From a virus: DNA of 30,160 nt. The position numbers and the translations under genes were made by a program. The notes beneath the pieces were generated by a model. It ran no database searches. It worked only from the letters and a program-made list of their open reading frames with translations, and was not told the origin of the DNA. Where the stretch lies: the IMG/VR virus record IMGVR_UViG_3300032323_000678, positions 1-30,160 of that record. One strand, written 5' to 3'. This document shows positions 14,968 to 21,460 of this stretch, in pieces (position 1 is the stretch's first letter; each line of letters begins with the position of its first letter).

Positions 14968-15410
14968 AATATATAGAAAGCTGCGGCGCTTTTATATACT
15001 GCACTACCACCCACAGATATTTGTACTTGCTGAGATCCGGTTCCAAACACGGAGGATCATGGGGGCTAGTAGGCGGCAAAATAGAATCAGGTGAAACTGT
15101 TAGTCAGGCTCTGGCCAGAGAAATTGTGGAAGAAATAGGCGACAACATAGTTGACCCCAAGTTTATACCTATTGAAAAATTTACCAGCGAAAACAAAAAC
15201 TTTATCTATCACACTTTTTTAATCGCAGTAGATCGAGAATTTGTTCCTGTTTTAAATGAGGAACATCGTGGGTATTGTTGGGTGCCGTTGAAGGATTATC
15301 CTAAGCCACTACACCCAGGTGTGTGGCGCACTTTTAATTTTCGAAGTGTGGTTAAGAAATTGGAAACTGTAGAACAGATCAAAGATCAGCTTCAAGAACA
15401 AATTGCCTAA
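14949..15410 (+). CDS. Nudix hydrolase
   Basis: This protein has 153 residues from the ATG at 14949, preceded by GAGG within the gp15 end. Starts further upstream would overlap gp15 more deeply. It cleaves nucleoside diphosphates linked to another group, using divalent metal. The Nudix box is complete at residues 43-64: G43, E49, then R57-E58, E61-E62 and G64 (GGKIESGE, then AREIVEEIG). The preceding GSKHGGSWGLVGG is the usual substrate-side loop. Known targets of phage Nudix enzymes include ADP-ribose, dinucleoside polyphosphates and damaged dNTPs; the sequence does not tell which. It is coupled to gp15, so it is expressed late. The end overlaps the convergent 16116 gene by 32 nt. Confidence 0.93.
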   Translation: MDTDSIKYIESCGAFIYCTTTHRYLYLLRSGSKHGGSWGLVGGKIESGETVSQALAREIVEEIGDNIVDPKFIPIEKFTSENKNFIYHTFLIAVDREFVPVLNEEHRGYCWVPLKDYPKPLHPGVWRTFNFRSVVKKLETVEQIKDQLQEQIA

Positions 15411-16116
15411 AATCAATTGTTTTAAAGTTGGTACGATATCTCCATGCCTCGGGTGTTCTAAACGTAGCTGTAGGTGCTACTCTAACAAATTCCACATCAG
15501 AATATGTTCTAAAAATCATATCCATTGATTGCACCCAATAATCTTCAGTTACAGTTTGCGTTCTAGGCGGATATCCTGCACGACCAGCATACACATTGTA
15601 GTTGTAGTTGGGAGTATCGTTGCCGTCGAATCCCAACAAAAATATTTTTTTATGCCCGTCAAAGCAGGCCAGGTAAGTTGCTAGTGCGCCGGCATTCCAG
15701 TTGGGGTTTTGTGGGATAAGATAAAACTTTCTTGGATATTCAGCAATTGCCCACCCCGACGCATACACTACATTTTCATTTACATAGTCAGTTCGCGAAA
15801 CTTCTTGCACTATTTCTGATCCGGTTACCACAAGAAAGTCCGGTGCGTAGTCTTGATACAATGCATTACATCCGTATGTTTGCAGTCTGTTTGTGCCGCG
15901 GATTCCAGCACGATGATTGGCAACTAATCGTAAATCAACACCCAGTCTTGAATCACCGTTGCCGATAATCAAAGCTCGGTTGCTGACTTGCAAATTTTTA
16001 ATTTGATTGGGAATGAATTCTGTGGTCTTTACCCAGTCACCATTCTTGTGCTCTAGGCTAGTTACAACATCCTCGCCCAAATAATCTTTACGATATAATT
16101 GCTTTATTGTTTGCAT
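15379..16116 (-). CDS. Rossmann-like hypothetical protein (possible DUF115/MptE-like or glycan-related)
   Basis: This 245-residue protein has one clear Rossmann-type strand-loop-helix, NRALIIGNGDSRLGVDLR at about residues 45-62. The following blocks are GIRGTNRLQTYGCNALYQDY, PDFLVVTGSEIV, FYLIPQNPNWNAGALATYLA and KKIFLLGFDGND. The GNG-S and YGCNALY-D-PDFLV pattern resembles DUF115/MptE-like proteins seen near motility and cell-surface glycan genes, and recurs as an uncharacterised protein in environmental T4-like phages. It sits between the neck genes and the fibre cassette, so virion or host-surface modification is conceivable but unproven. The late box ends 5 nt before the ATG and no ribosome site is visible. 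Confidence 0.83.
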   Translation of the reverse strand: MQTIKQLYRKDYLGEDVVTSLEHKNGDWVKTTEFIPNQIKNLQVSNRALIIGNGDSRLGVDLRLVANHRAGIRGTNRLQTYGCNALYQDYAPDFLVVTGSEIVQEVSRTDYVNENVVYASGWAIAEYPRKFYLIPQNPNWNAGALATYLACFDGHKKIFLLGFDGNDTPNYNYNVYAGRAGYPPRTQTVTEDYWVQSMDMIFRTYSDVEFVRVAPTATFRTPEAWRYRTNFKTIDFRQFVLEADL

Positions 16117-16121
16117 ATTGA

Positions 16122-16129
16122 TATTTATT
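16122..16129 (-). promoter_or_regulatory. T4-type late promoter box abutting the 16116 start
   Basis: The minus strand reads AATAAATA followed by TCAAT and the ATG at 16116. It is the fourth gene with this exact box-N5-ATG layout. Confidence 0.55.
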
Positions 16130-16146
16130 TAAATTTTATTTTTAAT

Positions 16147-16503
16147 TCATTGATCCCACACTGGATTAGGTTTAACCGGCCAAGTTGGGTCTGCGATAGG
16201 TTCGATAATATAGGCACGCAATTGGGACCTATAAGATTCAAAATCAGACTTATTAGCAAGATTGACGTCAGGCAACATAGCCCAATCTACTTCGGCAATG
16301 AGTTCTTTTGCTCTTTTTTCGCAGGCCGCAAGTATCCAAACGCTGGACAAGCGTGAAATTTCTGCATCAATTTCTTCCCGGGCCGGGCATGTTTGTACTT
16401 GATCGTTCCACTCAAGGCCGCTGTAAGCGTCTCCTCGCAAAACCCACTGTGCATTTGGTCTCAAAGACATTAAGGCATCAGGTATCTGTGGTGTTCTTGT
16501 CAT
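16147..16503 (-). CDS. Tail-fibre assembly chaperone-like protein
   Basis: This 118-residue protein resembles phage tail assembly chaperones of the Phage_tail_APC type. The family pattern is a helix with RAKELIAEVDWAMLPDV, then FESYRSQLRAYIIEPIADPTWPVKP near the C-terminus (residues about 62-115). The W-x-x-LPDV and YR-x-x-LR pair with a closing WPVKP is characteristic. Such proteins help fold, trimerise or attach fibres. It is the last gene of the fibre cassette, after a GGAGA ribosome site 12 nt past the previous stop. That position beside the adhesins is what the family predicts. Confidence 0.75.
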   Translation of the reverse strand: MTRTPQIPDALMSLRPNAQWVLRGDAYSGLEWNDQVQTCPAREEIDAEISRLSSVWILAACEKRAKELIAEVDWAMLPDVNLANKSDFESYRSQLRAYIIEPIADPTWPVKPNPVWDQ

Positions 16504-16515
16504 TTATTTCTCCAT

Positions 16516-17109
16516 TTAAGCTATTGCAATTATTGTAATAATTGGCATTCCAAATTGATTGCCGCTGGCACCGTCCCAGTAAGTGGTTCCGTGCAATGCC
16601 AGTGGGTTGCCAGAACCATATCTTCTGGCCTGCATCTTCAGTGTTTTTCCCGAAGTCCACGTAGCCTGCCGTCCTGTGTTCTCGTTTGCTACGCCACCAA
16701 TTGCAATCGTCCACTCAAAGCTATAACGTCCTTCCGGATAAGTGCCAGACCTATTGTGGCGAGCAAACACAACCTCTGCGCTATCTATAAAAAATCTAAA
16801 GTGCCCAATGCAATGAGATCCACTTGGCCAATAATGATTGCAGTGGAAGATGTATCTTACTTCTGTGGTTCCTACCGGGGGTGTGTATGTTATAGAGGAA
16901 CCTGTTACGTCTGCATACGTATCTGCCAACGCCTGTTGTGTTGTGACATTTTGAACTGTGTATGTGCCCGATGCGCCTGTAATTGAAGAGCCATCGCAAG
17001 GACTGCTCAAGTATTCAATAATCTGACCAGGCATCCGTGGGTAGCCATTGACCAGCACATTTGTGCCGTTTGGTAGTTGCATTGTGTCAAGTTTAAGTGT
17101 GGATGGCAT
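16516..17109 (-). CDS. Small adhesin/fibre-tip protein with jelly-roll-like domain
   Basis: The ATG at 17109 is chosen because it shares one base with the upstream stop (TAATG) and has GGAG 11 nt upstream; it gives 197 residues. It begins MPSTLKLDTMQLPNGTNV and has MPGQIIEYLSS, the PG-x-I motif found in its two upstream paralogs. A beta-rich body follows (VTGSSITYTPPVGTTEVRYI, GRYSFEWTIAIGG, KTLKMQARRYG), with a hydrophobic end, PIITIIAIA. Cys and His residues are unusually frequent in the middle (FHCNHYWPSGSHCIGHF). It is probably a receptor-binding or tip protein at the end of a fibre. Confidence 0.75.
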   Translation of the reverse strand: MPSTLKLDTMQLPNGTNVLVNGYPRMPGQIIEYLSSPCDGSSITGASGTYTVQNVTTQQALADTYADVTGSSITYTPPVGTTEVRYIFHCNHYWPSGSHCIGHFRFFIDSAEVVFARHNRSGTYPEGRYSFEWTIAIGGVANENTGRQATWTSGKTLKMQARRYGSGNPLALHGTTYWDGASGNQFGMPIITIIAIA

Positions 17110-17642
17110 TACGGTGCAATCTCCATTATTGTAATTGTTGATCCGCCGGTGTAACCTGCGTAATTTAAATATATAGTTCCGGAAGTCCAACGACCTATCA
17201 TTGCTGTGTATTGAATAACAGTTCCTGCGGCAACATTGGGGGTATCTATTATTTCTCTCTTTATGTTCCAACTATTGGTACCCGCGCCATTGCCAGATCC
17301 CATCCAAGTATCTCCAGCTGCGCCATCGACACCAATCAGTCTGGTAGTTACGCCGGATATTGTTCTTTGCAAACCCATATTGCAGCCGCCGGCACTGGTG
17401 TAATACCCTTGACCAACCACCATTATTAAAAAGCGACTGTTTGATAATTTTGGTGTGATGCTTAAATCCCCGTTGGTTGCTGCTACATATACTTGGTTGG
17501 TAGTCAAAATGGTTTCGTTGTTGTATGTTTTGTATACTGTCTGAACCACAAGCCCTGACTGTGATAATGTATTTCCTGCAGGAATAGATATTATTCCACT
17601 ACCAGTTCTAGCGGTAATACCAGAAACACGTAGGTTACTCAT
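17109..17642 (-). CDS. Small adhesin/fibre-tip protein with jelly-roll-like domain
   Basis: This protein has 177 residues from the ATG at 17642, which overlaps the upstream stop as ATGA. Its ribosome site GGAG lies inside the upstream gene's last codons. The layout is MSNLRVSGITARTGSG, then GLVVQTVYKTYNN, DLSITPKLSNSRFLIMVVG, and a beta body ending in STITIMEIAP. The VVQ, SITPK-S-S and IT-MEIA segments are shared with the 18220 gene, marking them as paralogs. It is likely an outer adhesin of the fibre. There is no catalytic motif and no signal peptide. Confidence 0.8.
   Translation of the reverse strand: MSNLRVSGITARTGSGIISIPAGNTLSQSGLVVQTVYKTYNNETILTTNQVYVAATNGDLSITPKLSNSRFLIMVVGQGYYTSAGGCNMGLQRTISGVTTRLIGVDGAAGDTWMGSGNGAGTNSWNIKREIIDTPNVAAGTVIQYTAMIGRWTSGTIYLNYAGYTGGSTITIMEIAP
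17116..17137. repeat. 22-bp direct repeat at fibre gene junctions (copy 1)
   Basis: This copy runs from gcaatctcc to gtaattg and differs in one base from the copy at 17646-17667. On the minus strand it encodes the ITIMEIA ending and contains GGAG, the ribosome site of the next gene. Both copies begin 5 bp upstream of a stop codon. Confidence 0.85.
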
Positions 17643-18220
17643 GCTGCAATCTCCATTAATGTAATTGAACTTGTTCCAGCTTCGTGGCCGCCGGCTGCAT
17701 ATCCGACTGTTCTGTTTGTATGCAATACGATAGCCGTGTCGGTTACTACACAAGCCTGATATGTTACGGCCGAAGTTGTTGCCGGAGAATCTAAGAAATT
17801 ATACATAGTCATTTCAGGCGTGCTATTGCTATCTACATCTCTATAACTCAATGCCGAAATATGCAACCCGGTGTTTCTATCAGTGGGCCAGGCCGGGTTA
17901 CGACCAATTAGTGTTCCGTTACGTTTAATATTCCACATCAAATTCCAGGTAGCTGCTTCATTGTTAAATTCGCCAAACCATCTGACTACTACGTATATTT
18001 GACTTGCTGTGCTTTTTGGAGTGATAGAACAGTTTAAATCTGGTATGTCAGTAAAGGTGGTATAACTATTAGGAACAGATACTGTTGTCTGCGACCATAT
18101 ATGATTTTGAACCACTTGAAGAATGTGCCCGGGCGCATATAGTATAGTTGGGCTAGGAACGTTGATTCGATTTCCTGCGGTAGACGGGGCCGACAGTGAT
18201 GACACAGTTAACCTACTCAT
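17639..18220 (-). CDS. Small adhesin/fibre-tip protein with jelly-roll-like domain
   Basis: This protein has 193 residues from the ATG at 18220 (ATGA overlap with the upstream stop). It starts MSRLTVSSLSAPSTAGNRI and has APGHILQVVQNHIWSQTT, TFTDIPDLNCSITPKSTASQ, a beta-rich body, and the ending GTSSITLMEIAA. The PGHILQVVQ and SITPKSTAS pattern is a family I recall from many phage fibre and appendage proteins with a jelly-roll head. The last codons double as the ribosome site of the next gene. It is probably a receptor-binding tip protein, and one of three tandem relatives. Confidence 0.82.
   Translation of the reverse strand: MSRLTVSSLSAPSTAGNRINVPSPTILYAPGHILQVVQNHIWSQTTVSVPNSYTTFTDIPDLNCSITPKSTASQIYVVVRWFGEFNNEAATWNLMWNIKRNGTLIGRNPAWPTDRNTGLHISALSYRDVDSNSTPEMTMYNFLDSPATTSAVTYQACVVTDTAIVLHTNRTVGYAAGGHEAGTSSITLMEIAA
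17646..17667. repeat. 22-bp direct repeat at fibre gene junctions (copy 2)
   Basis: This is the partner of 17116-17137 with 21 of 22 bases identical and the same distance to the adjoining stop and start codons. A degenerate third version (gcaattattgtaat) lies at 16526-16539 at the end of the third paralog. Confidence 0.85.
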
Positions 18221-18768
18221 ACAATTACCCACTCCCCGCCATCGGCGATAACGACCTCAACACCATCGGCGATAGTGATTGGACCAACACTCATTGCATT
18301 TTCTGTTGTGTCAATTGTCACATTCGCTGAAATAGTTCTGGTGTTATAATAAAATTGTCCAGTATTGTTTACTCTTGCTGCGGTAATACTACTAGTAGTA
18401 TTAATATTTCCAGCTGTACCAATTCCGCCTGCAACTACCAATGCACCTGTTGTGGTTGAAGTTGACGTTGTTGTTGCCGCTACTACAACATTACTAGTGG
18501 TACTTGAACCAAGGATTGCTCTACCCGGGGCTTGTAAACTGCCTCCTGCTGTAATATTGCCAGTAATTCCAACACCGCCAGTAACTATCAAAGCACCATT
18601 TGTGGTATTAGTACTGGCAGTGTTAGAAGTAATTACAAGATTACCGGTGGTCAAAGTACCGGCTGTAGTTACCGTTTTTATCCAAGCACCTTTTGTACTG
18701 TTATAGTTATAAACAATACCGTTTACTGTTGCTTGTTGTCCGTTAGTTGGCGATGTTGGAAATGACAT
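18217..18768 (-). CDS. Short fibre-shaft protein with FPTSPTNGQ N-terminal module
   Basis: This 183-residue protein is very rich in Thr, Ser, Gly, Ala and Val. Residues 1-32 are the attachment-type module MSFPTSPTNGQ...YNYNSTKGAWIK shared with two neighbours. Two copies of a beta module follow (TNGALIVTGGVGITGN at about 58-73 and TTGALVVAGGIGTAGN at about 105-120). The same module occurs in the large fibre at the right edge. The end is DGVEVVIADGGEWVIV, a capping motif common at phage fibre C-termini. The next gene overlaps as ATGA. It is probably a short trimeric shaft or adaptor holding the tip proteins encoded downstream. Confidence 0.82.
   Translation of the reverse strand: MSFPTSPTNGQQATVNGIVYNYNSTKGAWIKTVTTAGTLTTGNLVITSNTASTNTTNGALIVTGGVGITGNITAGGSLQAPGRAILGSSTTSNVVVAATTTSTSTTTGALVVAGGIGTAGNINTTSSITAARVNNTGQFYYNTRTISANVTIDTTENAMSVGPITIADGVEVVIADGGEWVIV
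18737..18768. repeat. 32-bp near-identical repeat at fibre gene start (copy 1)
   Basis: The first 32 bases of this gene, coding MSFPTSPTNGQ, match those at 21419-21450 with a single difference. This is much higher identity than the rest of the two genes show. Confidence 0.85.
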
Positions 18769-18771
18769 AGC

Positions 18772-19050
18772 TTATTGGTTGTTAGGTGCCTGTGCTATTG
18801 CGTCCGCTTGGCGTTGTGCTGCTGTTTTTACCCATCCGTTGTCAAATGCCAATTCAACTATGGCCTCGCGAGTGCCCGGAATTTGAATATTTGTTTCTAA
18901 ACATTTCTGAACAGTAATGGCTACGATTTCCTCTATAGCGATTCTGGCTCGTTCATGCGCTGCATTTTGTATCCATTCGTCAACAGATAACGATGCATAT
19001 TGCATGGCTAGTTCTTCTGCTTGTGTGTAATTAACTGTATAAGTTGTCAT
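18772..19050 (-). CDS. Small conserved phage protein of the fibre cassette
   Basis: This 92-residue, mostly helical protein begins MTTYTVNYTQAEELAMQYAS. The conserved-looking parts are LSVDEWIQNAAHERARIAIEEIV and ALVELAFDNGWVKTAAQRQ-type sequence at the end. I recall close relatives, with CLET-x-IQIPG and NGWVKTAAQR, from many phages next to tail-fibre genes, always uncharacterised. It lacks the beta-rich composition of its neighbours, so it is more likely an assembly or chaperone factor than an adhesin. It is packed tightly: 4 nt after one fibre gene and 3 nt before the next. Confidence 0.82.
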   Translation of the reverse strand: MTTYTVNYTQAEELAMQYASLSVDEWIQNAAHERARIAIEEIVAITVQKCLETNIQIPGTREAIVELAFDNGWVKTAAQRQADAIAQAPNNQ

Positions 19051-19054
19051 GATA

Positions 19055-20185
19055 TTATCCTAATAGAACTCCTGAAAAGTGTGAGTGTGATCCCCAGTAC
19101 TGGAGTCCACTTATATTTTGCCAATCACCTACTGTAACAAAGTCGTTGGCATTTAAACTTATAACCGCTGACTGAGAAAACCCTGCGCCGGCATCCATTT
19201 GTAAATCGTTGTAACCTCCCCCATTTACTTTTATCGCACAACGTCCGGTAGCTGAATTTACAAATACCGACCAAGTAAATAGATATCTTCCGGCCACAGG
19301 AGCAGTGAATCTGTAGTTTCCTGTGTTGTAATGGCCTCCTATGTTGTATATAGCATTACTCATTACAAGGTTGCCTTGATTGCCTAAGGTTTGATTACTG
19401 CCAGGGCCGTTGGCATAAAAGGCGGGCTGAAAAGGTTGGGTCACTACCCCGTTTCTATCAATACGCATGTGTTCTCTATGAAAATTTCCAGAGTTATGCG
19501 TTTCGAACGCTATTTCTTGATGTACCCCCGACACTGTATCAAACACTACGGCGGCACCACCTGTTGTTCCTAATATATATGCACCACCGCTATTCAAATA
19601 CTCGATCCTAACTTTTGATGAGGCTTGAAAGCGAATATTACCTGCGCTACCAACAGTTATTTTTTCTGATCCGGTTGTTGTGGCCACTTGTAAGTTTCCG
19701 CCGACGTCGACTCTAACACGTTCTCCGCCTCCAGTGTAAATGGTTACCGGGAGGTGTGAACCTGTTCCTGTTAACACGTTCTGAATTCTTAAATCGGTTA
19801 CAGTCTGTACAAGTTGACCAATTGATGAATTGTTTGGATCGCTACTAGTCGAAACAGAAAATGACGCTGTGGTAGCAGATCCGTTTGGTATTGCATATAT
19901 GTTGGTTGCACCATTCACTGTGCTCGTCTGAAACATCGCACGGTTAGCGATTGTTACGTTACTAAAATCGCCAACGATTCGATTTCTTGTGCCGGTGAAG
20001 GTTAGGTTACCAGCCGCACTTAAATTTCCTGTAGTAGTAATATCTCCTGGTATACTGATACTGTTAGTAACCAATGGTGCTGCCACATTGGCCTTGTTCC
20101 AAACACCTTTGGTGCTGTTGTAAACGTAAACCAGATTATTAACTGTGGCCAACTGACCGTTTGAGGGACTATTAGGAAACGGCAT
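19055..20185 (-). CDS. Tail fibre protein with C-terminal C1q-like domain
   Basis: This 376-residue protein starts with the shared module MPFPNSPSNGQ...VYNSTKGVWNK (residues 1-32). A Thr/Gly-rich beta shaft follows to about residue 250 (ITTTGNLSAAGNLTF, GERVRVDVGGNLQVATTTG). Residues about 255-376 (QPAFYANGPGSNQ, YNTGNYRFTAPVAGRYLFTWSVF, CAIKVNGGGYND, VISLNANDFVTVGDW) form a C1q/TNF-like jelly roll. Such trimeric heads bind surface ligands in other phage fibres. The start shares one base with the upstream stop (TAATG), and GGGGAG at the end of the upstream gene is its ribosome site. Confidence 0.86.
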   Translation of the reverse strand: MPFPNSPSNGQLATVNNLVYVYNSTKGVWNKANVAAPLVTNSISIPGDITTTGNLSAAGNLTFTGTRNRIVGDFSNVTIANRAMFQTSTVNGATNIYAIPNGSATTASFSVSTSSDPNNSSIGQLVQTVTDLRIQNVLTGTGSHLPVTIYTGGGERVRVDVGGNLQVATTTGSEKITVGSAGNIRFQASSKVRIEYLNSGGAYILGTTGGAAVVFDTVSGVHQEIAFETHNSGNFHREHMRIDRNGVVTQPFQPAFYANGPGSNQTLGNQGNLVMSNAIYNIGGHYNTGNYRFTAPVAGRYLFTWSVFVNSATGRCAIKVNGGGYNDLQMDAGAGFSQSAVISLNANDFVTVGDWQNISGLQYWGSHSHFSGVLLG

Positions 20186-21450
20186 TAGAATCTCCCCACA
20201 GCTATTTCAATCGTTTTAACTTCACTGGTCATAATATTTTCTAAACTTTTTCCTAGTATGCATCCTGGTGCATATCTTTCCGTAATACATCGTTGTGCTG
20301 TACCTGACAATTTACTGGTAACCAATAGATCGCCTTTACTAACTGGGCCTAACACTCGGCAAGGCACACGGCCGGTCAAGGCCACAACCAATCCTTCTAT
20401 GCTGTCATTCATTATATATGCAGGATTGGTTGATATTACCCCAGCCACTCTTGAATCGTGGTCTCGTGTGGTAACGGTTACTTCTTGGTCGCCACCAAAT
20501 ACTACTACAGTGCCGGCAGTATAATTATAATCAGACACATACTTTTCGGCCAAATCAGCGTACTGTGCAGAAGTTGCCCTAGCAAACACTGTGTTGAATC
20601 CAGCACCAGTTGCTCCAATATTGCCCGTACCTGCGCTACCTGCATTGACAATTGCTGTTGCTAAATTGGCCGAATTGACTGTAATTGATCGTTGTACTGT
20701 GATTGTGTTTGATACCAATGCGTCTGGTATGTTGGCCGAAGCAGATCCAATGTCGACCCACACATTGCTTGACCCATCGTTTATACGTAAAAATAATATG
20801 TCAGTATCTGTGTCGTACCACGAATCACCTAATAGCGGACTGGTAGGGGCAGTAGGACTAGCTGTAAAATTGGTCTGTGTGTCTGGGCTGCTTACGTCTA
20901 CCCATTGACTGCTGTCGCCGTCGGGAATGTATTCGTACAAGATGTCGGTATCAGTATCGTACCACTTGTCGCCGCGGCTGGCTCCTGCCGGTGCAGTGTT
21001 TGCTGTAGTAAATGTTATACCACTGATTGGATTGCCATTGCCGGACCAGTACAATCCCGTAGCAGTACGAAGTGCATTAGCAGTCACATTACCTGCGATG
21101 TTGGCTGCTGGTGGATTAAACTCTACATTGGCTCCCATGTTAACTGTAGCGCCGGCGCTGGTAAATGACCATTTACCCGATGAGTCTACACTCATAGCTT
21201 CAGGACCAAGATAAATTGTATTACCACTGAGCCAAATATCTTTCCAACGCTGTGTAGGTGATCCAAGATTATAAGTTACATTAGCTGTAGGTGTTAAATT
21301 GCTAGAAATGCCGCCAACAGATAAGTTACCTGATAGTGACATATCAGTTAATGCAATTTTTTTCCAACTATTGCTAGCCGAAGTATACTGGTAGGATACT
21401 CCGTTAAGCGCGGCTATTTGTCCGTTAGTTGGTGATGTTGGAAATGACAT
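20185..21450 (-). CDS. Tail fibre protein with GDKWYDTD modules and DLAE/GVISTNPAY C-terminal domain
   Basis: This 421-residue protein has the shared N-terminal module at residues 1-32 (MSFPTSPTNGQIAALNGVSY). Next comes a beta part with LGSPTQRWKDIWLSGNTIYLG, then two tandem modules, RGDKWYDTDTDILYEYIPDG...WVDVSS and LLGDSWYDTDTDILFLRINDG...WVDIGS, at about 160-235. The C-terminal domain (about 295-421) reads YADLAEKYVSD, GTVVVFGGDQEVTV, RVAGVISTNPAYIMND and LTGRVPCRVLGPVSKGDLL, and ends in AVGRF. This domain is common at the ends of phage fibres and recurs in the 23584 gene. The last codons (GTG GGG AGA) serve as ribosome site for the next gene. Confidence 0.87.
   Translation of the reverse strand: MSFPTSPTNGQIAALNGVSYQYTSASNSWKKIALTDMSLSGNLSVGGISSNLTPTANVTYNLGSPTQRWKDIWLSGNTIYLGPEAMSVDSSGKWSFTSAGATVNMGANVEFNPPAANIAGNVTANALRTATGLYWSGNGNPISGITFTTANTAPAGASRGDKWYDTDTDILYEYIPDGDSSQWVDVSSPDTQTNFTASPTAPTSPLLGDSWYDTDTDILFLRINDGSSNVWVDIGSASANIPDALVSNTITVQRSITVNSANLATAIVNAGSAGTGNIGATGAGFNTVFARATSAQYADLAEKYVSDYNYTAGTVVVFGGDQEVTVTTRDHDSRVAGVISTNPAYIMNDSIEGLVVALTGRVPCRVLGPVSKGDLLVTSKLSGTAQRCITERYAPGCILGKSLENIMTSEVKTIEIAVGRF
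20895..21078 (-). repeat. GDKWYDTD module, about 60 residues (copy 1)
   Basis: It encodes RTATGLYWSGNGNPISGITF, then GDKWYDTDTDILYEY and WVDVSS. It matches the stretch at about 22288-22480 in the adjoining fibre gene almost residue for residue at the key positions. Confidence 0.8.
21419..21450. repeat. 32-bp near-identical repeat at fibre gene start (copy 2)
   Basis: This is the partner of 18737-18768, differing at one base. A more diverged version opens the gene at 20185, and an internal version (TSPTNGQFLQYD...GKW) lies near the end of the 27270 gene at about 26290-26360. Confidence 0.85.
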
Positions 21451-21460
21451 TTGTTAGTCC

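Noticed and set aside
17643-17753. Longer N-terminus for the 17642 fibre-tip gene (and likewise for the 17109 gene)
   Set aside because: The extensions are Arg/Cys/Asn-rich readings of the upstream gene's C-terminal codons. The ATGA and TAATG starts with GGAG in place are far better.
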